Positions 11,675-22,990 of a stretch of DNA of 64,000 nt are shown one piece after another. Under the pieces are notes generated by a model. That model searched no databases. It was not told the DNA's origin and saw only the letters and a list, made by a program, of their open reading frames with translations. Positions within the stretch are counted from its first letter, which is position 1; the number at the start of each line of letters is the position of its first letter. Source of the stretch: Posidonia oceanica (lineage: Eukaryota; Streptophyta; Magnoliopsida; Alismatales; Posidoniaceae); assembly GCA_037176725.1 (NCBI GenBank), contig JAZBRS010000039.1, positions 25,704,001 through 25,768,000 on the forward strand, written 5' to 3'. The position numbers were made by a program, and so were the translations under genes.

Positions 11675-13590
11675 TGTTGACACCCCATCTTGGCAGGCTT
11701 GGACCCTTGGAGCTCTCCTGGTAATTGCTGGATCCAACCCCAACCAAACCCTAGCCCTAATCCTCCTCCCTACCCTTCAAAATCAGCCCATCTTGGCCTA
11801 AACCTTTACCCCCCTTCCCAACCTCAAAACCCAACCAAAATCCATAGGAAAGCCCACCACTATCCATTCAACAAACCTACCCAAAAACCTAGGAATTTCC
11901 AAACCTAACCCATTCCCAAAAACCCTAGAAAACTTAGGTGAAACTACCCTTTTTCTACACCTTGAAACCCCTCCAAAACCTCCATAAAATCAAACCAAAA
12001 CCTCAGACCCAACACTTCAAACCCTAGACTACCCACTCACCAATTCTCACCCCATTCCAAGACCATTAAGACCCTCTTTCACCCAAATTATCCTTTTCTC
12101 TCTCCGGGATTATCATTTTCTCTCTCCTCTCTCTCTCCTGATTATCATCTCTCTTTTCATCCCCTTCTCATCCTTTTTCTGGTCTGGCTGTGGGCCCCCT
12201 CTGTGCTTCTATCCTTCCTCTATCTTATCCCTATTTTTACTTTATTTTTAACACTTTTTCTGAATTTTTAAAAATCGTTTTCCTCCAACCCATCTCTTTT
12301 CCTCTTATTTCCCTATTTTCTCCTTTTCCTTCTTCCTTCTCTTTTTCTTTTCTCCCTTCTGCAAAAATCCACAGAAACCCATAAAAATCTGCAAAACCTC
12401 AAAACATAAAAGGAGCAAATCAGAACCCTAAGAAAAACAGTTAAAAAATGTTAAGCAAGCAATTAACAACTTAAACTTAACTTAAGCAAGCTAAAAAGAA
12501 AACCAAGCATACAAACTAAAAAAATGCAAAACAAATCAAAAGAAAACACTGAAAAATCAAGGAAAAAGCTAAAATAAAATCAAAACCCACCAAAGATAAA
12601 AATCCCATCAGAAGAATTAAAAAAAAAACAAACCCTAAAAAGAAGAATTAAAAATCAAACACTAAAACAAGTAATTAAAGAAGGCAAAAGACCTAACCTA
12701 GTAAACATAAGAAAAACAAGTTAAAACTTAATTAAAAAAAGAAAAGAAAAACACATCTGAAAAGACTTAAAAAACACCCTATCAAACCAGAAAAATCCAA
12801 CTAAAAACTTCAAGAAAAAACCAAAAAATAAAAATCCAAACATAACTTAAAAGACTTAAAAGGAAGAAACCCTAAGAAGACTACAACTTTAAAATCAAAA
12901 ACCAACCATAAATTAACACGAAATAAATCCTAAAAAATCCTAATCAATATTCTAAATGTCCAACAAGGGAAATACAATTTTTAAAACAATTTAAAAAGGG
13001 TTTAACAAACATTTAATCAAGTGAAAATCAACTAAAAACAAAACCAAAAATCCTAAAACCCTAATCAAGCCCAAAACACATTAATCAACTAAAAATGACC
13101 ATTAAAAGTCTTAATTAAAATCCTAATCTACAACACAACTCTTCTAATATCTTTATTTATTTTTGGTTTATTTTTACCAATTTTATTTCCCCTTCTTGCC
13201 CCCCTCTTTCTTTCTTATTTCCCTTCTTTCTTTCTTACTGGGCCTGTCGGCCTGCTTCTTTTTTTCCTTCAATTTTTTATTTCTTTTTCTCGGCCCGCAC
13301 GGTCCGGCCCACGCCTTCCTCTCCCTCCTTCCTCCTCCTCTCCTCCCCTGTGATTTTTCTCCACCAGCTTTTCTCTCCCGCGGTAGCTACAGCTCTCCCT
13401 CCTTTGTTTAAATTTCAAGCTCTCCATCAGATCATGCAACAGCGCCCGCCGCTCTCTCATCTCTCAGCACCGATTCCGGGAGGCTTTAATTGCCTGTCGT
13501 CTCGCCAGCATCCGTCTCTTTTCTGCTGCAGTACTCGCGCCGGAGGGATTCAAAAGTCTCCAACGCGCGCACCGGCAGCCCTCGGCCTGA

Positions 13591-13596
13591 TATAAG
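13591..13596 (+). promoter_or_regulatory. Putative TATA box of the E1 5' LTR
   Basis: TATAAG inside GATATAAGTATCC lies at the junction of the GC-rich block and a purine-rich downstream block. The same box occurs at 35174-35179 in the 3' LTR and, at the corresponding position, at 56937-56942 in E4 (CATATAAGC). Transcription would start about 30 nt downstream, making U3 about 1.95 kb and R plus U5 about 3.9 kb. Confidence 0.55.
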
Positions 13597-16589
13597 TATC
13601 CAGATTTCCCCTTCTTCGATCACCTTTTGGCCATCCGAGAGGGAGAGCAATCCAGAGAGAGCAATCAGAGAGAACCCAACCTGAGAGAGACTAGAATTCC
13701 CAACTTTTTTCCCATCTGTGCCATCTTCCCTCTTCTCGGCATTTCTTCCAATTCCAGAGTGAGAAGAGAGAGCGGAAGGGAGTGTTGGAGGGTCCTTGGC
13801 ATCCCGGAGAGAGATCCCAAATCCCAGAGCAATCCCCACATCAGAACCTTCTCCAATTCCCTCTTCAATCCCCGGAAAATCCTCCTCCTTCTGTTCCAGT
13901 AACCCAACACCACTCCCCGACTCCACGCTTCTCCCCATTGCTTCCTAAATCTCACCCAACATCTGTCCTTCATCCTCCACCGTCCCATTGCCTTTCCGCT
14001 ACCTAGAACCTCCCAGAAACCACCTGACCTCAACCTGCAACCCAACGCTACTCACTCCACAATTCCCCCCACCTCAGCCCGCTGCTTCCTTCCAAACTCC
14101 ACCCAGAAGTCCGCCAGACATCCACCTTTCCAGAGCCTCCGATAGCAAACCAAACCATTCACCACAGACCTTAAACTCCACTTCAAACACCTAACCTTGC
14201 CTCTGTCAGAAATCAACCCAGACCTCAAATTCCCCTCCACTCGCACCAGAAACCCAATTCGACCACCCAGAACCCTTCCCCAGACCTCCAGCAACCTCCC
14301 GAAGGGTCCCATCCGAGCCGACGTGCAGCGAACAACTCCCCCGACCTCCGGCTGCCTCTGTGAACCCACGACCAGCCAGATCTTCCGCCGGTCTTCGCAG
14401 CAGCTGTCCAACCATCCAGGAAGCTCTGGAGGGTCGCTCTGAGTCGATCCCGGTCCCCGCGAGCCACCAGCATCCTCTGCAGCAACCGGACGACGAGCTC
14501 CGACCACCTCCGACACTGCCGAGGTCGGGAGCGCCTTCCGGACACGAACACAGGTACCACTCGCTTCCCCCCCTCTCTCTCCTCCTCCTGCTGCTTCTCC
14601 GCCAGTCAGAACCAAGCTCCGAGCCTCCCGGACGCCACAACAGCTCACCGGACAGGCCTCCTTCTCCAGCGCCGGCTGCTCTTCCTCCGGACACTCCGGC
14701 CAACTGAGCAAGCTCCGGACCGTTCCCAGAGCTCCGGACGATCGCCGACGTCGCTCTCCGCCCTCCCGCGCCTCCTCAGCCTCCCCTGTCGGCGGCCACG
14801 AGTACTGCCGGCGTTCTGCTACAGTACTCGTCGCCGTCGACCAGTTACTGTGCATTTATTTTATTCTAGCTAAAGTTTTTAAGTAAATATTGCATATTTG
14901 GTTCAAGTTTCTGTTATTTTACATTCCAGTCCTTATTTCATTTATTCTGCTTGGTTTTTAATTAAATACTTTGCTAAATTGCATGATCTGTTTATGTTTT
15001 TCAGTATTTGCAATGCGGTCCATTTACTGTGCTGTGCTGTTATAATATTTTGCATTTTAGCCCCTCTGTTTTCATCTTTTTGCATGTAAGTCCTGCACTA
15101 AATCATTTTATTTAAATGCATCATCTTTACCATACTGCATTACATCCTGGCCCCCTGCATGTTTTTATTTTTGCATTTAAGTCCATGCACTGTAGAAACT
15201 TAGGTTCTGATTTTTATTTTTGGTTGATGCATTGCATATTTGCCCCTCCACTTTATCATTTTTGCAATTGGGTCCATTTTAAATGGACAGTAACTGTGCT
15301 GCATGCATTTTAGCTTATTATATTGCGTTTTTAACCCCATGTTTTCCAAAAATCACACTGTGGTCCTGTCCCCTATTTTTCAGAGCATGTTTTCCATACT
15401 AAATTGCATTTTTAGCCCCTGCATGACTTCAAAATCACACATAGGTCCTTGCATGTTTTAAAAAATCATGTGAAAAGACCATTTTGCCCCTAGGTTGCAT
15501 CTTAGCTCCTGTGCCTACCAAATTTCATGCAGACCTTCCACTAGTATTCCTGGACTCCCCGGAACCTTGTTTTCTGGAAAAATTGCATTTTAGACCCTAG
15601 TTTTTTCAAAATTGCACTCTGACTTCTTTTTGTTTTCAAAACCTCTTTTAAAGCGTACCTTCCTTTCAAAACAACTTTCTGAGCCCAGTTTTTTTGCCAA
15701 ATAGACCTCTGTCTTCCCCTGTTTTCAAAAACCTTTCCCATGGAACCTTGTTTTCTGGGAAATTTGCATTTTTAGCCCCTTTTCTTTTCCAAAATGCTTT
15801 CTGAACTCTTGGCTTTTCCCAGTTTCTTATCATTGCTTTTTCTTGCTTTTCCATGCATCCTGCACTCATCTAGTCTTGCATTTTAGCATCTTCTTGCACA
15901 CACCAAGCACTTTTAGCTCCCTTTCACTTGGGAGGACCTTTTGCACATCCCTAGGACCTCCTGAACACCTAGATTTGTTCTTCTCCCCTGTTCTGGCCCT
16001 TCTGCCTTGGAGCTGCGATATCTCTCAATCTGGCCGTTGGATCTTCTCAAGTAAGCTGCCCAGGCGACTGCAGCGAAGCGTTCTTCAGCATGGATCAGAC
16101 AGATTTCAGATCAGGCTCCCGGATTTCCAGGTATGTCCTCCTGAACCCTTGCATTGCATTTGCATACCATTTGCACAGTTTTCTTTGTTTTCGCTTTCTG
16201 TCTCTTTGAGCATGTAGAATAGGGCCTCCCCTTTCTGCTTGTATCTTCAAATCTCCGTTTCGCGTATTCCTGTGTGTTTTGTGTTGTGTTTTCCCTGGAT
16301 TTGCCACTTAATGTGACTCTCTTCCCCCTTTTCCACGATCCGATCGCATCGCGAGCTTTGGGCAGCATGCGAGACACACCGTGGAACGGATTAGTGGGAA
16401 ACAGTCGCTAAGAAGTGGTAATCCCTCCGTTTGCACACTCTCCCCTCTGTAGGTCTTCACACCTACCCTGAGTGGTCCTAAACGACGTCTGTTCTTACAC
16501 ACACGTTGTTCTGCCTCCCCTTTGGCCTCTTCTGATCTTTTTCTGCATTCTTGCATTCGCAAGGCTTTTCCGAGGTTTTTGCTTCGCTG

Positions 16590-16900
16590 TTTTGGCACCG
16601 TTTCGCGTGTCGGCTCTCGTTTTGGCACCGTTTTGCGTGCCCACCTATTTTCTTGTCTCGTTTTGTGTGCTACCTTACTTTCTCGCTCGTTTTGCATGCT
16701 GGTTTTATTCTTTCGCTCCGTTTTGCGTGCCATTCTGTTTTCTCGTCTCGTTTTGCGTGGTTTCCTGCTCTCTTGCCTTGTTTTGTGCGTCGCCTTGTTT
16801 TCTCGCTTGTTTTGCATGCCGGTTTCGCTCCTTTGCATCGTTTTGCGTGCCTTTCTCGTTTCTCACCTAGTTTTGCGTGTTTTACGCCGTTTTCCCTTGC
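16590..16900 (+). repeat. GTTTTGCGTGCC tandem subrepeats in the E1 5' LTR
   Basis: Roughly ten imperfect units built on CTCGTTTTGCGTGCC with variable 10-25-nt spacers. The copies at 38173-38483 (3' LTR) and 59925-60235 (E4) are in the same place. Both strands are open in several frames, which generates spurious ORFs. Confidence 0.75.
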
Positions 16901-17541
16901 ATGTCGACCACATTGCATGGTTTTCTCGCTGCTTTGTTTTCTCGCTTGCATTTGCATATAGGGCTGTGATGCTTACTGTCTGGAGTTCTTACGAGCCAGG
17001 TTTCGCCTAATTCGGAACACGGACAGCGTAGCTGAGCATTTAGAGAGCACGTTTACTTCCCTGCTTTGTTTCTTCCCACTTAGAGCACACCTTGAGCATT
17101 CATTCAGGCATTTATAGGCACATAGGCATTCAATTCTGCATTTTCCTGCGTATGCGAGCGTAAGCCTAGAAAGACCGATTTTCGAGCGTGTCGGGGGTGC
17201 CTAACACCTTCCTCGCGCGTAACAGGAGTCCTTACCCTGTCTTTTGGCCCGCAATGACCATGCTGCCTTCATCCTAGGCTAGAGTCATCTCATTTGCATT
17301 TGTTTGCATTTGTTTTCCTTTGCATTGCTTTGCTTTGCATTTCTTGCTCAATTTTGCGTGTTAATTCACGCACTTCCCCGGTTTTCCTTGTCTCCCGTTA
17401 ATAGACATGGTGGCGACTCTGATTTGTCTTATCTTTCCTTTTTCTCCTCGATTTTTTAAGTGTTTTCGAGTTGAGCCTCTTCCTCAGATCCCAATCGCCG
17501 CTGGATAATAGCGAGCCTGGTTCCGATCGGGATCGCTACAG

Positions 17542-17559
17542 TGGCGACTCCGCTGGGGA
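17542..17559 (+). other. Primer binding site of E1
   Basis: TGGCGACTCCGCTGGGGA begins two bases after the LTR. It starts with TGG, as expected for pairing with a tRNA 3' CCA end, and is repeated at 44546-44563 (E2) and, with one change, 60873-60890 (E4). Tat/Ogre elements are usually reported to use tRNA-Arg, but I have not matched the sequence to a specific tRNA. Confidence 0.8.
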
Positions 17560-18874
17560 TTAGACTAGACTCCGGCTTTCGTTTCCGACTTTTCGCTCGC
17601 TTGTTTTGCAGCTTTGTCTGCCTTGTGTGCCTTCTTCGCCTGTTTTGCTCGCTTTTCTGTGCAAACACCTAGCAAGTCGCTTCGTGGCTACTTTGCTTAG
17701 GTTTTTGCACCTCTTTTGTCTCGGTTGGCGCTTTCCTTTGCTTGGCTTCGCTTGTCTGCTTGTTTATTTACTTATTGCTTTGCTTATGCTCTTATTTCCT
17801 TTACAGTCTGCTTACTTTTACCTTGCTTTACCTTACTTGCTCATTACTGCTTTAATTCTCGCACATTACATGTCTACATACTTTGTTTGGCTGAAATGCA
17901 TGCTTTTTGGATGTTGAATGCTTCTTTTACACCCTTGCTATGTCACTACGCACGCACATACCATGCTTACATGCCTTTTGACTTGATGAATGTTTCCTTT
18001 TCACCATCATATTCACAAACACTCACACATGCCATGAACATGCCTTTTGTTGTGTTGTATGATGGTTGCTTGCCATTTTGACTGATTTTCTTCCCTTTTG
18101 CACTTGCCATGCTTAGGATAGTACAGACTTGTCTGCTTCCCCCATGGTTAACTAAAAAATGCAAGTAAAAAGAACTTCTAGGGGTAACTAGAGACTACAA
18201 ACAATCCTTCACTCCCTTTGGTTAATAAAACGCGCAAGATAAAAAACTCTAATCATTTTTGCATAAGCATCATATAGGGCATGCATTCTTCTCCTCTGAG
18301 TCCACCTACTAGTCTGCGAAGGACGGTTCCAGCCTCTTGTTCCACTGCTTTGGGCGTGGCATGAGTTGGTCGGTCCGTCCCCTCCTTGTCCGGGGGTCGT
18401 GTCGGTGTTAGTAGAGGTTACCACCCATGCTTTGGCGGGGTAGAGGCCACCAACGCACCACCCTGTCATTACCTGAGCTTTGGGCCGGGAGTTAGACAGG
18501 GGACCTACTTTTTCTGACCTGAGTCGGTGACCCGTACATCCAGGGATACCTGGAGTAGACAGCCTCGCTAGGAAACACCAGTTAGGTAAGGGGGGCATAC
18601 TAGAAAGCATGCATATCATTCATGCCACTTAACTAACTCATTTGCATCCATCTTTTAGTTTCTAACCCTAATTTCCTTCTGTTGTGTCAGCGTGATCGGT
18701 AAGCGAGTTTCCCTTTGCCAGAACTCGAGTATCGACCCTCGTTGACGCCCTTTTTGCGACTTAGTTCGCGACCATTCCCCTTCCGAGCTATCTGCACTTG
18801 CGACGATAGCTCCTCTTAGGAAGCACCGCTTGAATACCCGTCGCAGCCCTGTTCTCACACGCTCTAGGTCAGCG
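17560..18874 (+). other. E1 untranslated leader with predicted 105-nt intron (18586-18690)
   Basis: 1.3 kb without coding potential between the binding site and the gag ATG. It is conserved in E4 (60891-62201), E2 (44564-45705) and M (complement of 42119-~43000). Near its end there is a donor-like AG|GTAAGG at 18586 and, 105 nt on, CTAAC (18662-18666), a pyrimidine tract and GTCAG ending at 18690. The equivalent sites in E4 and E2 also give exactly 105 nt. I infer a short leader intron; no other feature is visible. Confidence 0.55.
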
Positions 18875-19657
18875 ATGGCCCAGTACGTTAGTGAGCCTTC
18901 TTTTACTCTTGTCACGGAGGGTGTTTCCGTTCCGGCCCCTCCGGTTGCTCTTTCTGTCCCCCTTGTTCCCCCTCCGACGCCAGGGTTTCCTCCTCTGACG
19001 TCTCTAGGTTCTCAGTACACCCCAGGACAGTGGCAAGCCTCCCTTCCTCCGGATCCAGTCGCCGAGTCTATCTTGACGGCCGTTACTCACGTTCCGGAGA
19101 CGTCACTGCCCCCTCCGTCCCAGGGATACGTCGCTTTCGACATCCCTTCCACCGCTGCTGCGACTTTTTCCGTAGAAACCTTCCTTCCCGGACCATCCGT
19201 GTCCGTGCCTCTTGCTTCTCAATCCCTGCCGGCACTGCACTTCAGCGTCCCCACTGCCGAGACGCCCGAAGCACAGTACCAGCACCTGATGGAGCTTGCC
19301 CAGAGACTGCAGGGCATGGCTCTATCAGTTCGTCCTCCTTCTGTCTCTGTCGTCCCTGAGGTTCCTCCGAGGCCAGTTCCTGCATTTCATGCATCAACCT
19401 CTGCACCTCCGCCTCGACCATCGTCGCAACTGCTCACGGTTCCGACGATGGGGGCTCGTTTACCGCCTCCCCCTGCACAACACTTAGCACAGCATGCTCC
19501 ACTTCCTTCTGGTGGTCAATCTTTTGGACCGGCTGGAGCCCAGTACCTCACTAGCTCGCTGTCTGGCACTCTGCCTGTACAGCAACTGGTGCTCCGTCAT
19601 CCTCCCCCTATCCCAGCACAGCATGGCATTTATTCTTCTCCTCTTCACCAAGTTTAG
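18875..19657 (+). CDS. gag: E1 gag, N-terminal proline-rich part (ends at in-frame TAG)
   Basis: I start at ATG 18875 because ATGGCCCAG is conserved at the gag start in E2 (45706), E4 (62202) and M (complement of 42118-42116); the frame is open a little further upstream. The segment is 260 codons, rich in Pro, Ser and Ala, with no recognised fold, and includes a short helix-like block around QYQHLMELAQRLQGMALS (about residues 145-163) that is conserved in all four elements. It stops at TAG 19655-19657. E4 has CAG at this codon, so the stop is a C-to-T change private to this copy. The next segment continues in the same frame. Confidence 0.8.
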   Translation: MAQYVSEPSFTLVTEGVSVPAPPVALSVPLVPPPTPGFPPLTSLGSQYTPGQWQASLPPDPVAESILTAVTHVPETSLPPPSQGYVAFDIPSTAAATFSVETFLPGPSVSVPLASQSLPALHFSVPTAETPEAQYQHLMELAQRLQGMALSVRPPSVSVVPEVPPRPVPAFHASTSAPPPRPSSQLLTVPTMGARLPPPPAQHLAQHAPLPSGGQSFGPAGAQYLTSSLSGTLPVQQLVLRHPPPIPAQHGIYSSPLHQV

Positions 19658-19735
19658 CATCCTGCATACACTGCTGCATACACTGTTCCCCAGCACGGAT
19701 ACGCCGGCCATCCCGTTGCTCCACCAGGCGACGCT

Positions 19736-20722
19736 ATGGTAGATCCGGAGGAGCACTTAGGTGCGACCCATTCGGCGTATGTGCTCACTACCCCTGCTGA
19801 TCCCTCTCCTGCAGCAGCAATTCCAGACCCCATCAACAACCGGATGGACGTCTTGGAGATGGCACTACGACTAGTGCAGGGTACTGAGCACCAGACCTAC
19901 CAATTCCGGGACCTCTGCTGCTTTCCAGAGGCGGTACTCCCTCCGAAGTTCAAGATTCCGGACTTCGAGAAGTATAATGGTAGGGGTTGCCATGTAGCAC
20001 ACCTGAAGGCGTATTACGGTGATCTCGCTCAGCTTCAAGCTGACGAGAGGTTGTTGATCCGCTTGTTCCAGAAGAGTTTGACCGGGCCGGCACTCAAGTG
20101 GTTCACATCACTCGATATGTCAGCCATCAAGACTTGGAACGACCTCAGTCAGGCGTTCCTGGAGCAATACTCCTTCAACCTCGATCTTGTCCCAAAGAGG
20201 GCGGACCTGATCGCCATCAAGCAGAACTCTGGCGAGCCGTTCGGGGAGTACGTCGGCCGCTGGCGCGCCCTTGCCTCTCAGGTTCGAGATAGACCCTCTG
20301 ACGAGGAATCTATCGAGATCGTCATCAAAGGGGCGCAGCCGTCTCTCGGGGCTCTGCTTAGCATTCAGCCAGTCACTACTTTCGCGGCACTCATCAGAGC
20401 TGGAGTGCGCGTAGAGAGTTCTTTGCGGAGTGGCAACTTCCCGGCTCTCTCTGCGTTCGCTAAGCAGGCAGCGATAAGCAGCAACAGTGCCAACAGCAGC
20501 GCCTTCAACAACAACAACAGTGGCAGCAACAACAACCGCCCGAAGAGGAAGGACTCGCCAAAGCCCGCTGTTGCATTCGTCGATTCTCCTGCTGTGCCTG
20601 TTCGCTTGCCGTCTCGGCCTGCCCTAGCTCAGATGGTGTACGCTCCTGCACCTAGGATCCCGCACACACCGCACATCACTACCACCGCTAGACCGGTCTA
20701 TCCTGCCGCACTAGTCCAGTAA
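19736..20722 (+). CDS. gag: E1 gag, capsid-like core (Retrotrans_gag family)
   Basis: The frame is the same as the preceding segment and is open from 19658; ATG 19736 is only the first Met. The protein matches the plant Retrotrans_gag domain: PKFKIPDFEKYNGRG (about residues 71-85), ALKWFTSLDMSAIKTWNDL (~119-137), FLEQYSFNLDLVPKRADL and GEYVGRWRALASQV, the usual helical order in Ogre/Tat gag. It forms the particle coat in related elements. The tail (residues ~245-275) is rich in Asn and ends in a basic PKRKDSPK patch. It ends at TAA 20720-20722, where M has CAA. The frame then continues to the protease segment without a shift. Confidence 0.85.
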   Translation: MVDPEEHLGATHSAYVLTTPADPSPAAAIPDPINNRMDVLEMALRLVQGTEHQTYQFRDLCCFPEAVLPPKFKIPDFEKYNGRGCHVAHLKAYYGDLAQLQADERLLIRLFQKSLTGPALKWFTSLDMSAIKTWNDLSQAFLEQYSFNLDLVPKRADLIAIKQNSGEPFGEYVGRWRALASQVRDRPSDEESIEIVIKGAQPSLGALLSIQPVTTFAALIRAGVRVESSLRSGNFPALSAFAKQAAISSNSANSSAFNNNNSGSNNNRPKRKDSPKPAVAFVDSPAVPVRLPSRPALAQMVYAPAPRIPHTPHITTTARPVYPAALVQ

Positions 20723-20779
20723 GGCTCACACCCAAGGCAAAGAAGACCACCCGCTGAGAGGAGGAATTTCACCCCACTG

Positions 20780-22939
20780 GTGGAACCACTCACGGACATC
20801 TTGCCGAAGGTGGCATCGCTCCTGAAGTTCCCGGAGGTCCGTCCGCCGCCAAGCCCTCTGCCGCATTGGTTTAGGCCGGATCTCTTCTACGATTTCCATC
20901 GAAGCGTCGGGCATTCGACGGATAATTGCTTCTCCTTGCGGAACGCAATTCAGGACCTGATCGAATCGGGAACGATTGTGATCGACACGCACGAGGCGTC
21001 CACTCAAGCACGCACTCATGCATCTGCATCTCTAGCTGTTCCCCTGCATTCTGGTATCGTCCGCCAACCTCTACCGGAGCACTCTTATCCGGGAGGGGCG
21101 GGAACCTCAGGCGTCCACTCTGTCTTTCCCTCTGGGCCTGCTGCTTCTCTAGTAGACCCTTCTGATCTTATCTCTGACATCTCTGAGCCTTTTCCAGTCA
21201 GTCTCTATTTGTCGGCAGTTGCCAGCTCCGAGTCGGGAATCCATTTGATCCGACCGCGTGCCAGGCCGGAGCGCCCTCTCGCGCCTCCCACCATGCTCCC
21301 TCAGGCTCAATCCCCTGTACACCTCTTAGCTAGAGCCCAGCCTAGTTCTCCCATCCACCTTTTAGGGCGACCTCAGCCACACCTTCTAGGCAGACCTCAA
21401 CCTGCCCCAGCCTTCCCACCCCAACAACCATACCCACTAGATAGACCTCAGCATCCTATAGGTCCCCCTGTAACCCCTCCTGTGCTCGCAGCACATGCTC
21501 CAGTCGTCATTAACCTGACCATGGACACCCATCGCGTCCCTTACAGCTACGCCACAGAGATGTGCGCGGAAGTAACGCGATCGGGGAGGGTTTATAGGCC
21601 CCCAGCACCGGCAATTAGGCCAACTCACCCTAGACCTGTTGTACCCCCACCCTCAGGCCAACCCTTAGCAGATCCAGCCCCAGATCAGCCTGCAGCTAGC
21701 CAAGACTTTAGCCAGCCTGTAGTAACCCAACCTCCTGCTACTACCCCTTTAGAACCTGCTAGAATCACCCCTCCAGCTGCTAGAAGAAGCCAACCTAAAG
21801 CAGACCTAACTTCCCAGCTTAAGAAGGTTAAAGCCGACATCTCCATCTGGGATTTGATCCACACTTCTGCTGAACACCGCGAGGCTTTTCTTCGCGTGTT
21901 CCAGGCTGCTCGTGTGTCCCAGTCCATTGAGCCTTCTACCTTGGAGAGCATGGTTGGGTTAATCACGGAGCCCCAGGTCATCTCTTTCACGAGTGATGAG
22001 CTGCCTCCAGCAGGGATTAATCACAACCAGCCCCTTTTCGTCACGGTGCAGTTCAAAAGCTTTCGCATTCCCCTAACACTGGTTGATAACGGGTCAGGCC
22101 TTAACGTCTGCCCCTTGCGTACAGCAACCAAGCTCGGATTCAAAGCCGAGGATATCACGCCAGCTGTGAAGGGAATGACTGCTTTCGACAACACTCACCA
22201 TGACGCTCTAGGGATTCTGATTATCCCCCTGGCTATCGGTCCGGTCGTCTTCGACGTAGAATTCTATGTCGTCGACTTGAAGCCCAACTTCAATCTTCTG
22301 CTTGGGCGCCCTTGGCTCCACAAGCATCAGGTCCTTCCTTCGACCCTCCATCGAATGATAAAGTACCGTCGTGGCGATGATGTCATTGTCGTCATGGCGG
22401 AGAACTTTGAGAAGGAGAGGATTGAAGCAGTCTCCCCCGTGTCTTCACAATCCATCCCGTTTGACCCCGAGATTTCTGAAGCCCTATATCGCGTTAACCG
22501 GTGCGAGCCAGTTAACTTCGTTCCTGATCTTGAACGTGTCAACTCCTTGACCGTTCACAGCAACCCCTTTCGAATGGTCGAGAATGTATGTCACAGGTGG
22601 GGTTACATAAAGGGTACGCCACTCGGGCGTCACGGCCAAGGGATCGCAGAGCCGATCGTAGCAGTGGAGCGAAGGAAATCTGAAGGTCTCGGCTACGAAC
22701 CAAAGCTCAACGAAGATCACTGCTTCCAGCTCAGAGATCATGCACAAGCCATTCCCAGAGACCTCACTAACTTTACCAGTGCAGGAATTCTGGGACCAAC
22801 TGACTACCAAGCCACAGCGCCGGCAGAGGATTGGGTGTGTATTGAGGACTACTACTCGGATGAGGAGCAGTCTGATGCAACAGAGGCAGTCCCAATCAAC
22901 TCAGCAGAAACAGTGGTCAGAGCAGAGGCCCCACAGTGA
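20780..22939 (+). CDS. pro: E1 zinc-finger-like segment, linker and aspartic protease
   Basis: Same frame as gag; open from 20723, and the listed first codon is GTG, so it is a continuation and not a separate gene. Residues ~38-65 hold FHRSVGHSTDNCFSLRNAI, a His/Cys-containing segment in the position of the Ogre gag zinc knuckle but with too few Cys for a standard CCHC. Residues ~90-350 are a low-complexity Pro/Gln linker. The retropepsin follows: LVDNGSGLNV with catalytic Asp at about residue 436, GILIIPLAIG, and LLLGRPWLH at ~506-514. A glycine-rich block (GYIKGTPLGRHGQGI, ~608-622) resembles a degenerate G-patch, as in other Ogre-like proteases. The protease matures Gag-Pol. The ORF ends at TGA 22937-22939. 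Confidence 0.85.
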   Translation: MEPLTDILPKVASLLKFPEVRPPPSPLPHWFRPDLFYDFHRSVGHSTDNCFSLRNAIQDLIESGTIVIDTHEASTQARTHASASLAVPLHSGIVRQPLPEHSYPGGAGTSGVHSVFPSGPAASLVDPSDLISDISEPFPVSLYLSAVASSESGIHLIRPRARPERPLAPPTMLPQAQSPVHLLARAQPSSPIHLLGRPQPHLLGRPQPAPAFPPQQPYPLDRPQHPIGPPVTPPVLAAHAPVVINLTMDTHRVPYSYATEMCAEVTRSGRVYRPPAPAIRPTHPRPVVPPPSGQPLADPAPDQPAASQDFSQPVVTQPPATTPLEPARITPPAARRSQPKADLTSQLKKVKADISIWDLIHTSAEHREAFLRVFQAARVSQSIEPSTLESMVGLITEPQVISFTSDELPPAGINHNQPLFVTVQFKSFRIPLTLVDNGSGLNVCPLRTATKLGFKAEDITPAVKGMTAFDNTHHDALGILIIPLAIGPVVFDVEFYVVDLKPNFNLLLGRPWLHKHQVLPSTLHRMIKYRRGDDVIVVMAENFEKERIEAVSPVSSQSIPFDPEISEALYRVNRCEPVNFVPDLERVNSLTVHSNPFRMVENVCHRWGYIKGTPLGRHGQGIAEPIVAVERRKSEGLGYEPKLNEDHCFQLRDHAQAIPRDLTNFTSAGILGPTDYQATAPAEDWVCIEDYYSDEEQSDATEAVPINSAETVVRAEAPQ

Positions 22940-22990
22940 GTTTATTTAGCTCTCCCTCTAGTAGAAACAGCAGGCAGCTCAGCAGGCCCT

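Larger units (their letters stand above)
11675..17540 (+). repeat. E1 5' LTR
   Basis: The first base is the T of TGTTGACACCCC at 11675; the last is the A of GATCGCTACA at 17540, followed by G and the primer binding site. Internal order: C-rich leader-like block, polypyrimidine CT block (~12085-12155), an AT-rich block with CCCTAA words (~12400-13150), GC-rich block with TATA box at 13591, then a long T-rich U5-type block with GTTTTGCGTGCC repeats (16590-16900). ORFs of up to 267 codons here recur in the 3' LTR and E4 LTR only because the LTRs are copies; none has a recognisable protein. Confidence 0.95.

Noticed and set aside
12990..13080. Telomere-like CCCTAA words in LTRs
   Set aside because: Only scattered CCCTAA inside AT-rich LTR sequence, present in all LTR copies; no tandem telomeric array.
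14052..14855. 267-codon minus-strand ORF, duplicated at 35635-36438
   Set aside because: It is inside the E1 LTR and duplicated only because both LTRs are copies. The E4 LTR does not keep the frame, and the protein is low-complexity Arg/Gly/Ser.
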